A stretch of 7,993 nucleotides of DNA from assembly GCA_026387515.1 (NCBI GenBank), contig JAPLLP010000119.1:1-7993 (forward strand). Direction: 5' to 3'. Below are positions 1 through 6,300 of the stretch, piece by piece. The stretch is from Candidatus Omnitrophota bacterium. GTDB lineage: Bacteria > Omnitrophota > Koll11 > Gygaellales > Profunditerraquicolaceae. Under the pieces are notes generated by a model that saw only the letters and a program-made list of their open reading frames with translations, did no database searches and was not told the origin of the DNA. Within the stretch, counting starts at the first letter, position 1, and each line of letters opens with the position of its first letter. Both the position numbers and the translations under genes were made by a program.

Positions 1-494
1 ATATTCAAAAGATTCTTGATTATATCTGAGGAATCAAACGAGAAACCTTCGGCTTCCAATATTTTAATCTTTCCGAAATAAAGCTCTTTTTCTTCTTCAA
101 AGATCCGGTTATGAATATCCTTGCCGTAGTCTTTAATAGAATGCCCTTTGGCAAAGATATCCGGATTTATGTTTTTAACCGATTCGAAAGGCCTCTCATC
201 ATTCACAATACAGACATAGTCAACCATGGAAAGGCAAGCGACGTTCTCGGCCCTTAAAGATTCAGGGAAAATCGGCCTGCCAGGACCCTTGTGTACGTCT
301 TTATCCCTTATAACCGAAACTATCAAGATATCTCCCTGTTCTTTGGCTGATTTAAGGTGTTTTATTACCCCTGGATGGATAAGGTCAAAAACACCGTGGC
401 TTTGTACCACGATTTTACCTTTTTTCTTTAAGGCCTCCACCTTATCCACTAACTCATCCAAAACTAAGACTTTTCTTTCTGCGGCAGCGTCCAT
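1..494 (-). CDS. RfaE-like nucleotidyltransferase, second tandem copy (3' end outside window)
   Basis: I read 164 codons from an ATG at 494 to the window edge. The protein is a nucleotidyltransferase of the cytidylyltransferase (RfaE C-domain/TagD) fold, a family that transfers a nucleotide to a sugar phosphate or similar acceptor in the cytoplasm. Visible signs are SHGVFDLIHPG at residues 32-42, KGPGRPIFPESLRAEN at 69-84, AKGH at 115-118 and a degenerate SSDII at 155-159, where the family has SSTxLI. The nucleotide-binding HxGH motif reads HPGV at 40-43, so its second histidine is missing. It is clearly a paralogue of the preceding gene. Its start overlaps that gene's stop by one base (TAATG), implying translational coupling. 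The domain ends almost exactly at the window edge. In related operons such domains are often followed by a PfkB sugar kinase, but none is visible here. Reduced or altered activity is possible because of the Val. Confidence 0.85.
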   Translation of the reverse strand, partial: MDAAAERKVLVLDELVDKVEALKKKGKIVVQSHGVFDLIHPGVIKHLKSAKEQGDILIVSVIRDKDVHKGPGRPIFPESLRAENVACLSMVDYVCIVNDERPFESVKNINPDIFAKGHSIKDYGKDIHNRIFEEEKELYFGKIKILEAEGFSFDSSDIIKNLLN

Positions 495-979
495 TAATCA
501 GCCCTTTTTAAAAAATGTTTATTTAATAGCCTAGTAGAGGAAAAAACGATTTCATGGGTAAACTTCAATTCCGAGCCTATCTCTCGAATTACCTCATATT
601 CCTTCTGAATCTTGCCAGTTTTGTCTTTCAGGCGTTCAAACTCCTGTCCCTTAACGTAAATATGCGGCCGTAATAATCTTATGGTCTTCTCAGCCGTAGG
701 CCACTTATTAATCGCTACATAATCCACGCATTCAAGAGCCGCTATAGATTCGGCTCTCAATGTTTGGTTAAAAGCCGGCCTTCCGGGGCCTTTAGCTACG
801 TAAACGTCCGGGGTAACAGTAACCACGAGCTTATCCCCCATTTTCTTGGCTGCCTGGAAATATTTGATGTGCCCGGGATGCATAAGATCAAAACACCCGT
901 GGCAATGGACGATTTTCTTGCCTTCTTTTTTCAACCTATCCACTGTTTTCATTAATTGTCCAATGCTGAGTATCTTCAT
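494..979 (-). CDS. RfaE-like cytidylyltransferase/adenylyltransferase, first tandem copy
   Basis: A complete 161-residue single-domain nucleotidyltransferase of the RfaE C-terminal/TagD family, predicted to activate a sugar phosphate with CTP or ATP. Motifs in order are HCHGCFDLMHPGHIKY at residues 25-40 with an intact HPGH (34-37), KGPGRPAF at 63-70 followed by LRAE, the segment ALECVDYVAINKWPTAEKTI at 81-100, YVKGQEF at 108-114, and FSSTRLL at 146-152, corresponding to the family's SSTxL motif. No kinase domain is attached, unlike bifunctional HldE. Its ATG overlaps the TGA of the DHS-like gene (ATGA, 4 bp) and its TAA overlaps the next start. No convincing Shine-Dalgarno is seen, so reinitiation from upstream translation is likely. 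The true acceptor (heptose-1-phosphate or another sugar phosphate) cannot be read from the sequence. Confidence 0.92.
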   Translation of the reverse strand: MKILSIGQLMKTVDRLKKEGKKIVHCHGCFDLMHPGHIKYFQAAKKMGDKLVVTVTPDVYVAKGPGRPAFNQTLRAESIAALECVDYVAINKWPTAEKTIRLLRPHIYVKGQEFERLKDKTGKIQKEYEVIREIGSELKFTHEIVFSSTRLLNKHFLKRAD

Positions 980-1953
980 TTAAGGCTTTTTTCTGCTTCA
1001 TTTATCGCTGCCCAGAGCGCAGGGATCGTATCTGCGTGCTTGCCTTTCACATAAAAACTTCTACCTCCATCAGCCACTGTCCGCACCAACATCGTTTTCC
1101 AGGGTCGAAAATAATATGAGTGCTTATTTTTACCCGGCTCATTCCTGAAATTTCCGGGAAGTTGATAAAGATCGCAAACCAGGGTATCAAAACGTTTGAT
1201 TCTTTTGCCTTTTTGGTGCGCGATATTTCTAGCCATACTTAGGACCTTGAGGAACACTTCCGGAGCCATTACCGCGCTTCCAAAGTTCATGACTACCCCG
1301 CCATCCAATCTCTCCAGGATCTTGGCCAAGATCAAAAAATCACGGTATGAGCCTGCTCCAGTAGCCGCTCCGTTACAATTCGGATGTTCATGAATAATAT
1401 CATATCCTATGCCGACGTGGACCGTAACCGGCACCTTCAAACGAAATCCCGCAGCCAAAAGGCTAATGTCTTTATAAGGGAATTTACCGTTATATATAGC
1501 ACGGCCGACTGACTCTCCTATCCCAAGATTATTTTTATAACCGTAATTAATATACCGGTTAATTTGCCCTGTTTCCTTCCACAGGCCAAACTGCCCTTCT
1601 TTAATATATTTTGCCACGCTTTCAGTGGTAGCTCCGATAAGCGCTAACTCAAAATCATGGATGATCCCCGCGCCGTTCATAGCAATACAGGAAACAAAAC
1701 CTCGTTCCATAAGGTCAATAATGTATCTCTGTACGCCGGAGCGGATCACATGGGCCCCGATCATCATAATAACTGGTGCGCCCTTATTTTTTGCCCTGAT
1801 AATACCCGAGGCGACATCCCTAAATGCCGGGATCAACCTGGAATTTACCTTAGATCCAAGCGGCATAACCGAAGAAATATCCAGATCGTGGTTTCTTTTG
1901 GCTAAGGGGCTTATTTTAAGTAAATTCCGGTTAAAAACAGGGTACCTGCCCAT
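976..1953 (-). CDS. Deoxyhypusine-synthase-like protein of unknown substrate
   Basis: A 325-residue protein that I recognise as a bacterial relative of deoxyhypusine synthase (NAD-dependent aminobutyl transfer, Rossmann-like fold). Supporting signs are MIGAHVIRSGVQRYIIDLM at residues 64-82, AMNGAGIIHDFELALIGATT at 91-110 (where DHS has its TAGGVEED-type stretch), the unusual HVGIGYDIIHEHPNCNG at 179-195, GGVVMNFGSAVMAPEVFLK at 218-236, and a C-terminal RPWKT at 283-287. The Trp-Lys pair 285-286 resembles the DHS W-G-K that supplies the catalytic lysine, but it is shifted by one residue, so I would not assume the same chemistry. Bacteria lack eIF5A, and the gene sits between a MarR-type EPS regulator and sugar nucleotidyltransferases, so a role in making a modified sugar precursor is more likely than protein modification. 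The start lies 3 bp after the regulator's stop. No Shine-Dalgarno is evident, which suggests coupled translation. Confidence 0.85.
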   Translation of the reverse strand: MGRYPVFNRNLLKISPLAKRNHDLDISSVMPLGSKVNSRLIPAFRDVASGIIRAKNKGAPVIMMIGAHVIRSGVQRYIIDLMERGFVSCIAMNGAGIIHDFELALIGATTESVAKYIKEGQFGLWKETGQINRYINYGYKNNLGIGESVGRAIYNGKFPYKDISLLAAGFRLKVPVTVHVGIGYDIIHEHPNCNGAATGAGSYRDFLILAKILERLDGGVVMNFGSAVMAPEVFLKVLSMARNIAHQKGKRIKRFDTLVCDLYQLPGNFRNEPGKNKHSYYFRPWKTMLVRTVADGGRSFYVKGKHADTIPALWAAINEAEKSLK

Positions 1954-1956
1954 AAT

Positions 1957-2292
1957 TTATTTTAAGGAGCTATTTCTGACCAGAAAATCCCATTCATGCT
2001 TTAACATGTTATATTCCTGCTCTTTGCGCTGCAGAAAATGATAAGTAAGACGCAGTTTCTCATTAAAACCTTTCTTGGTCAAAAAATAATTGAACTTCTT
2101 AAGTTTTTCGGGGTTTTTCGAGAAATTATTGGCCTTGATCAGGCCTTTCTTGGTTAGCTCTCGAAGCAAATAATTGGTCTTGCCCAGCGAAATGCCCAGC
2201 TTAACAGACAGGTCGCGCTGAGTGATGGCCGACTCGGCTTCAATATGCTTAATTATAAGCAAATGTTCTTCTTTGGGACGTTGTTCAATCAT
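1957..2292 (-). CDS. EPS-associated MarR-family transcriptional regulator
   Basis: A 111-residue winged helix-turn-helix protein. The N-terminal half holds the DNA-binding domain: ITQRDLSVKLGISLGKTNYL (residues 23-42) is the HTH, followed by LRELTKKGLIKANNF and a wing. The second part, YFLTKKGFNEKLRLTYHFLQ (49 to 30 residues before the end), continues into RKEQEYNMLKHE and should form the C-terminal helix used for dimerisation. The SLGK-NY signature, the LTKKG segment and the length match the small MarR-like family linked to exopolysaccharide loci. It probably controls this operon, in which it is the first gene. A perfect palindrome covers its start codon and a plausible promoter lies immediately upstream, consistent with autoregulation. 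No Shine-Dalgarno is seen. Its ligand, if any, is unknown. Confidence 0.93.
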   Translation of the reverse strand: MIEQRPKEEHLLIIKHIEAESAITQRDLSVKLGISLGKTNYLLRELTKKGLIKANNFSKNPEKLKKFNYFLTKKGFNEKLRLTYHFLQRKEQEYNMLKHEWDFLVRNSSLK

Positions 2293-2298
2293 TGAACA
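2282..2298. promoter_or_regulatory. Perfect 8-1-8 palindrome over the MarR start codon (candidate operator)
   Basis: The 17 bases TGTTCAATCATTGAACA are a perfect inverted repeat with a one-base centre at 2290, the G of the ATG on the minus strand. Size and symmetry suit a dimeric winged-helix repressor. It starts two bases after a candidate -10 box and covers the predicted transcription start and first codons. Alternatively it could act as an RNA hairpin masking the start codon. The palindrome is read directly; its function is inferred. Confidence 0.55.
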
Positions 2299-2299
2299 T

Positions 2300-2327
2300 A
2301 TTGTAAGCTATTTTTTTATAAAATCAA
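2300..2327 (-). promoter_or_regulatory. Candidate sigma70-type promoter for the MarR/DHS/nucleotidyltransferase operon
   Basis: On the minus strand TTGATT (2327-2322) and TACAAT (2305-2300) are separated by 16 bp, matching the -35 consensus at 4 of 6 and the -10 consensus at 5 of 6 positions. Transcription would begin near 2293, at or next to the ATG at 2292, giving a leaderless or nearly leaderless mRNA. The region is AT-rich, so chance matches are possible; the adjoining palindrome adds weight. Confidence 0.4.
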
Positions 2328-2586
2328 GTATATATTTTGCTATTTGTTTATCCAACCTATTCTTCAATTTCATCCTTTTATTCCCGATCAAGGCCAATTT
2401 TTTTTAGAGTCATACAAAATATCTAAATCTGCATTTTTGAACCCTCGCCGCATCTCATCCAAACAAAGATGGTCGTAGTATTGGGATGCACCCCTCTTTA
2501 CGGTCTACCTTTAAACGGTTATTCTTTATGTCTAAAGGCTTGTTCTCGAATCTCAAAATATCTTTTCCGTCGAGATTCAAACTCTA
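2308..2586 (-). pseudogene. Decayed 3' end of an unrecognised protein-coding gene
   Basis: This stretch between the SGNH gene and the regulator has no intact gene, but it reads like a protein C-terminus if two frame changes are allowed. The first segment (2583 to about 2492) gives LNLDGKDILRFENKPLDIKN and then NRLKVDRKEG. A one-base excess in the GGGG run at 2494-2491 moves to the second segment, containing ASQYYDHLCLDEMRRGF and KNADLDILYDSK. One base short in the A8 run at 2405-2398 returns to the first frame, giving LALIGNKRMKLKNRLDKQIA and a lysine-rich end with TAG at 2310-2308. The two shifts cancel. An in-frame TAG at 2586-2584 closes the 5' side, so the rest of the gene is missing. I do not recognise the family. 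Chance open frames are the alternative, but the segments look protein-like and join smoothly. Confidence 0.4.
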
Positions 2587-2624
2587 ATTTGGACACAAAT
2601 GACATTATTTACTAACCTGTTTTA

Positions 2625-3689
2625 CTACTGCGCTAATCCTCTATGGGACAACTCATCAGTTATAATCTCTGATATAACTTTATGGCCCAAGAGAGAAAAG
2701 TGTATTCCATCTTCTGGTGATAGATACAGCGTGTTTAATTTAACACCAGATGATTCAATAAATTTTTTTAACAATGGGCAACAATCAACTACGGACAGAA
2801 ACTCTTCGGAAGCAACTTCGTTAATTCTTGCTTGCGGCTTAAAATCATCACTCTTGGCATCTTGCCGTAATTGCTCCTTATACGGTAATACAAAAAATAT
2901 AATCCACTTACCATTCTTTACAGCGAGGTTATTTATCTTTAGTAAGCTATCTGAAATATAGTTTTTAATATCAGCGTGTTCAAATGTCTCTTTTTCCGCA
3001 AGAAAATAAATTTTTGAAGAATCAAGAAATAACCTTCTAATTAGCATATAAGCTTTTGAATGTTCTCTTAAAAAAGCATTGAAGTCAAAAAAATAATTAT
3101 TCACATAAATTATAGAGCGTAAAAAAGGATTTTGTATGATTCTTTTTCTTTGTAACTGTCTATTGAAGTTTTTAATGATAAAGGTTTGTGATAAAGCAGT
3201 GAAATCATTGATACTGAGACTAATAATAATCCCCTCAAAGTCCATTCTAGGTAAAAGGTCCTTTAATATATTGTAATAATCTTCTACTCCATAGCCTGAT
3301 ATCGAAGCATTTATAATCCGATATCCTTTTTTAAGCCTCCTTTCTAGCAAAAAAGGAAATGCATTGTTTGCTTCCACGCCAAGCGCAAAAGAAATAGAAT
3401 CACCTAGAACTAAAATAGTGTGTTTTGCTTGATTAGTTAAAGTTGACTTGGGATTAATAGGGAACCCAAGATCCCCAGTTATAAATTCTTTTCCAAATAT
3501 AACTCCCTTGATATTTTTTTTAAAACCATAAGTATCCCCGAATTTCTTATATTCAAAAAAATTTTTATCTATGCCAACACAAAATATGTTAGGGAATAAT
3601 ATTCTTACGCCTAATTCAATAGCAAAAATAAATGTTATTGAAAGGAGGAGATTAAATAGAATAACTTTAACGATCATCTTTATTCTCAT
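2625..3689 (-). CDS. Membrane-anchored SGNH/GDSL-family hydrolase
   Basis: A 354-residue protein with a single N-terminal membrane helix (about residues 6-24), followed by the ELGVRILFP stretch often seen in SGNH proteins of polysaccharide loci, so the enzyme probably faces the periplasm. Catalytic blocks are visible: LVLGDSIS with nucleophile Ser98, NASISGYG (127-134) supplying the block II glycine, SIND with Asn161, and DGIHFS with Asp327 and His330. This is a full Ser-Asn-Asp-His set. Such enzymes remove or transfer acyl (usually acetyl) groups on glycans, and here the likely target is the polysaccharide made by this locus. The gene is visibly more AT-rich than its neighbours (one 60-base row, 3061-3120, is 14/60 GC against 29/60 for row 1321-1380), suggesting separate acquisition. 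It has no strong Shine-Dalgarno; Met5 is an alternative start. It is separated from both neighbours and may have its own promoter. Confidence 0.88.
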   Translation of the reverse strand: MRIKMIVKVILFNLLLSITFIFAIELGVRILFPNIFCVGIDKNFFEYKKFGDTYGFKKNIKGVIFGKEFITGDLGFPINPKSTLTNQAKHTILVLGDSISFALGVEANNAFPFLLERRLKKGYRIINASISGYGVEDYYNILKDLLPRMDFEGIIISLSINDFTALSQTFIIKNFNRQLQRKRIIQNPFLRSIIYVNNYFFDFNAFLREHSKAYMLIRRLFLDSSKIYFLAEKETFEHADIKNYISDSLLKINNLAVKNGKWIIFFVLPYKEQLRQDAKSDDFKPQARINEVASEEFLSVVDCCPLLKKFIESSGVKLNTLYLSPEDGIHFSLLGHKVISEIITDELSHRGLAQ

Positions 3690-3737
3690 TCATTTAATCT
3701 AGGGGTTATCTAACATTAAGTCAAGGTTTTAGATTTT

Positions 3738-3743
3738 ATTATA
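3738..3743 (-). promoter_or_regulatory. Perfect TATAAT -10 box, candidate promoter of the SGNH gene
   Basis: The minus strand carries TATAAT in the 90-bp gap before the SGNH gene, with the -10 about 48 bp upstream of its ATG. The only -35-like element, TTGATG, lies 14 bp further up, which is short. The call is therefore weak and could be chance in AT-rich DNA. Confidence 0.28.
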
Positions 3744-3779
3744 GCGCTCCCTATTCACATCAATTTTATTTAAATTAAT

Positions 3780-4604
3780 TTAAAACAGGGTCAATTTGGG
3801 CCTATTCGCCCTATATTTTTCGTAAGCTTTTTTCCAGCTAGCAGAAATTAGTTCTTTTTTTGATAATTTAAACCTCGTAAAAACACCGCAAAATTTACAA
3901 AATATTTGCAAATGATCTTTCATAGCATCATCGTCGATGGGGATTTTTTTCCTACCCGCATTGAATCCTAAGACTCGGTCAATTCCCGCCGCGTTCCCAC
4001 AACAGTAATAACCGTATAAAGATAAGCCTATGCCGCATTTGGAATAGTTAACGCAGCCATCCGTATAATCACGATCCCTATATTTATCATAATCCAAAGG
4101 GGCTAGATTAAAAGGGCTGAATAATTGGCGGGGCGACTTCTTTTGTGAGTTGAAAATTTCAATACCATTTGGAACCTTGCTTAAAACCTTACTTACCTCT
4201 TCCCCAAAACCGTTTGTAACAAGATGGATCACCGTATTCGGAGAATAACTAAATTTGTAATCCAATATTAAATTCATGATCTCAAATATATCGGGATGCA
4301 TAGTAGGTTCGCCGCCTAATAATCTTATCCTTTGCCACTTTATGTTACTGTCCTTGCTTTCTTTTATAAACTTCTTGATTTGGTCTACGCTCATACGCTC
4401 TTCAGTAGGAGCCTGCCTGCACGACCTATTACAATTAAAACATTTAAGCTGGCAATAATAACTTAAATCAATCTCAATGTTCCTAAGCGTACGTTCGTAC
4501 TTTATGCCAAAAAGCTTAATAATAAGAGGCTTTCTCATAAGCGTGAAATAAAAATTAGCCAGGAAGAATTTAAAACTGTCAAAATAATCGCTTATATTAC
4601 CCAA
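3780..4604 (-). CDS. Radical SAM protein with SPASM-like extra cysteines (TTG start)
   Basis: A 274-residue radical SAM enzyme. The 4Fe-4S cluster motif CQLKCFNC (Cys51, Cys55, Cys58; CX3CX2C) sits after IEIDLSYY, and RIRLLGGEPTMHPDI at residues 92-106 holds the GGEP motif that contacts S-adenosylmethionine. The C-terminal part has further cysteines at 184, 190, 201, 202, 236 and 239 (DGCVNYSKC, YYCCGN, CKFCG), which could bind one auxiliary cluster as in SPASM/twitch proteins. Cys62 is also extra. The substrate is unknown; relatives in polysaccharide loci act on sugars, lipids or peptides. The first possible start after an in-frame TAA is a TTG at 4604, lying within the last codons of asnB (8-bp overlap) and preceded by GGAAAGGA. 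The next Met is residue 23, which would cut a conserved-looking aromatic leader. Co-translation with asnB suggests they act on the same product. Confidence 0.88.
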   Translation of the reverse strand: MGNISDYFDSFKFFLANFYFTLMRKPLIIKLFGIKYERTLRNIEIDLSYYCQLKCFNCNRSCRQAPTEERMSVDQIKKFIKESKDSNIKWQRIRLLGGEPTMHPDIFEIMNLILDYKFSYSPNTVIHLVTNGFGEEVSKVLSKVPNGIEIFNSQKKSPRQLFSPFNLAPLDYDKYRDRDYTDGCVNYSKCGIGLSLYGYYCCGNAAGIDRVLGFNAGRKKIPIDDDAMKDHLQIFCKFCGVFTRFKLSKKELISASWKKAYEKYRANRPKLTLF

Positions 4605-6300
4605 ATCGTCCTTTCCATCGCGATAGACTTACGATGCTCCAAAGAATTTGTTCTGCGTTAATTTTATTATTTAGATGCGCATCAACTAGATCCTCGACTC
4701 CTTTAGGATTCAAATATCCGATTTTTTTTATTCTTGAAGGGGATAATTCATCTTTAATCATAACCTTTAATTCCCCCCGAAACCATTCTCCAACCGGGGC
4801 CACAAAACCTCTCTTAGGCCTTTGGAAATACTTTGGAGGGAGATATTTTGCCAGGACTTTTTTCAGTATCCACTTACTGCTACCCACCCTAAGCTTATAT
4901 CTTAGTGGCAAAGACAAGGCAAATTCAACTATATGATGGTCAAGTATCGGGACTCGGGCCTCCAAGCTCACCGACATTGAAGCAACATCCACTTTCTGCA
5001 AGATGTCATCGGGTAGATAATACGCGGCGTCTAATCTAGAGAATTTGGAAACTATATCCACGGGAGGGAAAACCTTACTTCTTATTTCAAATAAATCTTC
5101 TATATTTGTCCCCCCTTCACTAAAAATTGACTCCCTATCAAAATCCGCGCAAAGACTACGCATAAAAGCAAAGCTTTTTAATGCGTCATACTGGCAAAGC
5201 GATTGACCTATGACCTTAAATTTCCGGCTGCTAATTTTGGCGAAAAGTTTCCCGCAGATAATCCTTAGGCTACGGGGAAGATTATACAGCCATCCTGAAT
5301 AAAAAAGAATAAAGTAAGGGTGGTACCCCGCAAAAAGTTCATCCCCTCCGTCTCCGCTTAAAGCAACCTTTACGTTTTCCCTGGCAAATTTGGATACCAT
5401 CATGGTTGGAATGTTCGAATAATCTGCTAAAGGCTCATCGTAGAAGTTCGTATTTGCATCAAGCAGGTCAAGAAAATCGCTGCTTTGCATGATCATTTCA
5501 TGATGATCCGTCCCCAAATACCCCGCAATATTCCTGGCATAACCCAACTCATCATATTTCTTTTCTTTAAATCCTATGCTAAAGGTCTTAGGCGGCTGAC
5601 TGGAGTACCTGCACATCAAAGCAGCTATAAGCGACGAATCAACGCCACCTGACAAAAAAGCGCCTAACGGAACGTCAGAGATCATCCGAAGTTTTATAGA
5701 ATCGTTAAGTAAATCATCCAGCCTGGAAATTACCACATTTTCATCTTCTCTTAAAAGGGAGTAATCTAAATTAACGCCATCTATGCTCCAGTAGCATTCT
5801 TCGCTTACCCCTTTTTCATCAATCCAGAGCGTATAGCCGGGCCTGAGCTTCTTTATCCCTCTGAAGATACTGTTTGGCGCCGGCACAAAACCCATATCTA
5901 AATACAGGCCGAGTGAATCCGGATCAATTTCAGAAGGGCACAACGGATGTAACTTAAGCGCACTCAACCGAGAAGCGAACATGAATATTCGTTCGGAATC
6001 ATAGTAATAGAGAGGTTTAATACCCACTCTATCACGGGCAACAAAAATTCCTTTTTCTATATTGTCCCAAACAGCAAAAGAAAACATTCCTATAAACTTC
6101 TTTACGCAGGACTTACCCCATTTCCTATAGGCCTTTAAAATAACCTCAGTATCGCTTTGGCTGTTAAAAGAAAACCCGCATTCCAACAGCTCATTTTTTA
6201 TCAGTTTATAATTGTAAACCTCACCATTATAGATAATAACTGACCCTGTTCCATCATCAACCATCGGCTGGCGCGATAATAGATAACCGGCGATGGCCAA
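4597..6300 (-). CDS. asnB: Asparagine synthase (glutamine-hydrolysing)-type amidotransferase, main part, cut from its N-terminus by a frameshift
   Basis: This frame encodes all but the first ~55 residues of an AsnB-type enzyme, which takes ammonia from glutamine and uses ATP to amidate a carboxylate. Genuine homology starts at about residue 10 (RQPMVDDGTG) and continues with YNGEVYNY, QSDTEVIL and FAVWD of the glutaminase domain, then the synthetase domain: PLGAFLSGGVDSS (PP-loop, 217-223), ALSGDGGDELFAGY (313-326) and SLEARVPILD (445-454). Residues 1-9 from the ATG at 6300 (MAIAGYLLS) are an artefact of reading out of frame. The real start, with catalytic Cys2, is at 6433 in another frame. 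With it, and the missing 14 or 17 bases, the protein would be about 617 residues, normal for AsnB. As it stands, the large fragment lacks the nucleophile and could only use free ammonia. In this locus it more likely amidates a sugar acid or another polysaccharide precursor than aspartate. Confidence 0.9.
   Translation of the reverse strand: MAIAGYLLSRQPMVDDGTGSVIIYNGEVYNYKLIKNELLECGFSFNSQSDTEVILKAYRKWGKSCVKKFIGMFSFAVWDNIEKGIFVARDRVGIKPLYYYDSERIFMFASRLSALKLHPLCPSEIDPDSLGLYLDMGFVPAPNSIFRGIKKLRPGYTLWIDEKGVSEECYWSIDGVNLDYSLLREDENVVISRLDDLLNDSIKLRMISDVPLGAFLSGGVDSSLIAALMCRYSSQPPKTFSIGFKEKKYDELGYARNIAGYLGTDHHEMIMQSSDFLDLLDANTNFYDEPLADYSNIPTMMVSKFARENVKVALSGDGGDELFAGYHPYFILFYSGWLYNLPRSLRIICGKLFAKISSRKFKVIGQSLCQYDALKSFAFMRSLCADFDRESIFSEGGTNIEDLFEIRSKVFPPVDIVSKFSRLDAAYYLPDDILQKVDVASMSVSLEARVPILDHHIVEFALSLPLRYKLRVGSSKWILKKVLAKYLPPKYFQRPKRGFVAPVGEWFRGELKVMIKDELSPSRIKKIGYLNPKGVEDLVDAHLNNKINAEQILWSIVSLSRWKGRFG
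4609..4616 (-). promoter_or_regulatory. Shine-Dalgarno GGAAAGGA supporting the TTG start at 4604
   Basis: On the minus strand GGAAAGGA ends four bases before the TTG codon and is embedded in the last codons of asnB. Between the upstream in-frame TAA and this TTG there is no ATG or GTG, so the site decides the start of the radical SAM gene. The spacing is slightly short. Confidence 0.5.

Noticed and set aside
226..2041. Plus-strand open frames at 226-534, 764-955, 1196-1393, 1625-2041 and 1657-1905
   Set aside because: They lie antisense to well-supported minus-strand genes, show no recognisable motifs, and look like shadows of those genes.
2548..2578. 7-bp inverted repeat GAATCTC/GAGATTC with a 17-base loop as a terminator
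   Set aside because: The stem is short, the loop long and no T-run follows on the minus strand. It lies within the gene fossil and is probably chance.
2222..2961. Plus-strand frames at 2222-2407 and 2599-2961
   Set aside because: They are antisense to the regulator's 5' end, the gene fossil and the SGNH gene. Their residues are low-complexity or reverse readings of the minus-strand genes.
3743..3748. AGCGCT palindrome in the gap before the SGNH gene as a regulatory site
   Set aside because: Six bases of symmetry are expected by chance and there is no second copy or supporting context.
6274..6300. ATG at 6300 as the true start of the asparagine synthase
   Set aside because: The residues it adds (MAIAGYLLS) are the conserved GHRRLSII segment read out of frame. 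The real N-terminus MCGIVG is at 6433.
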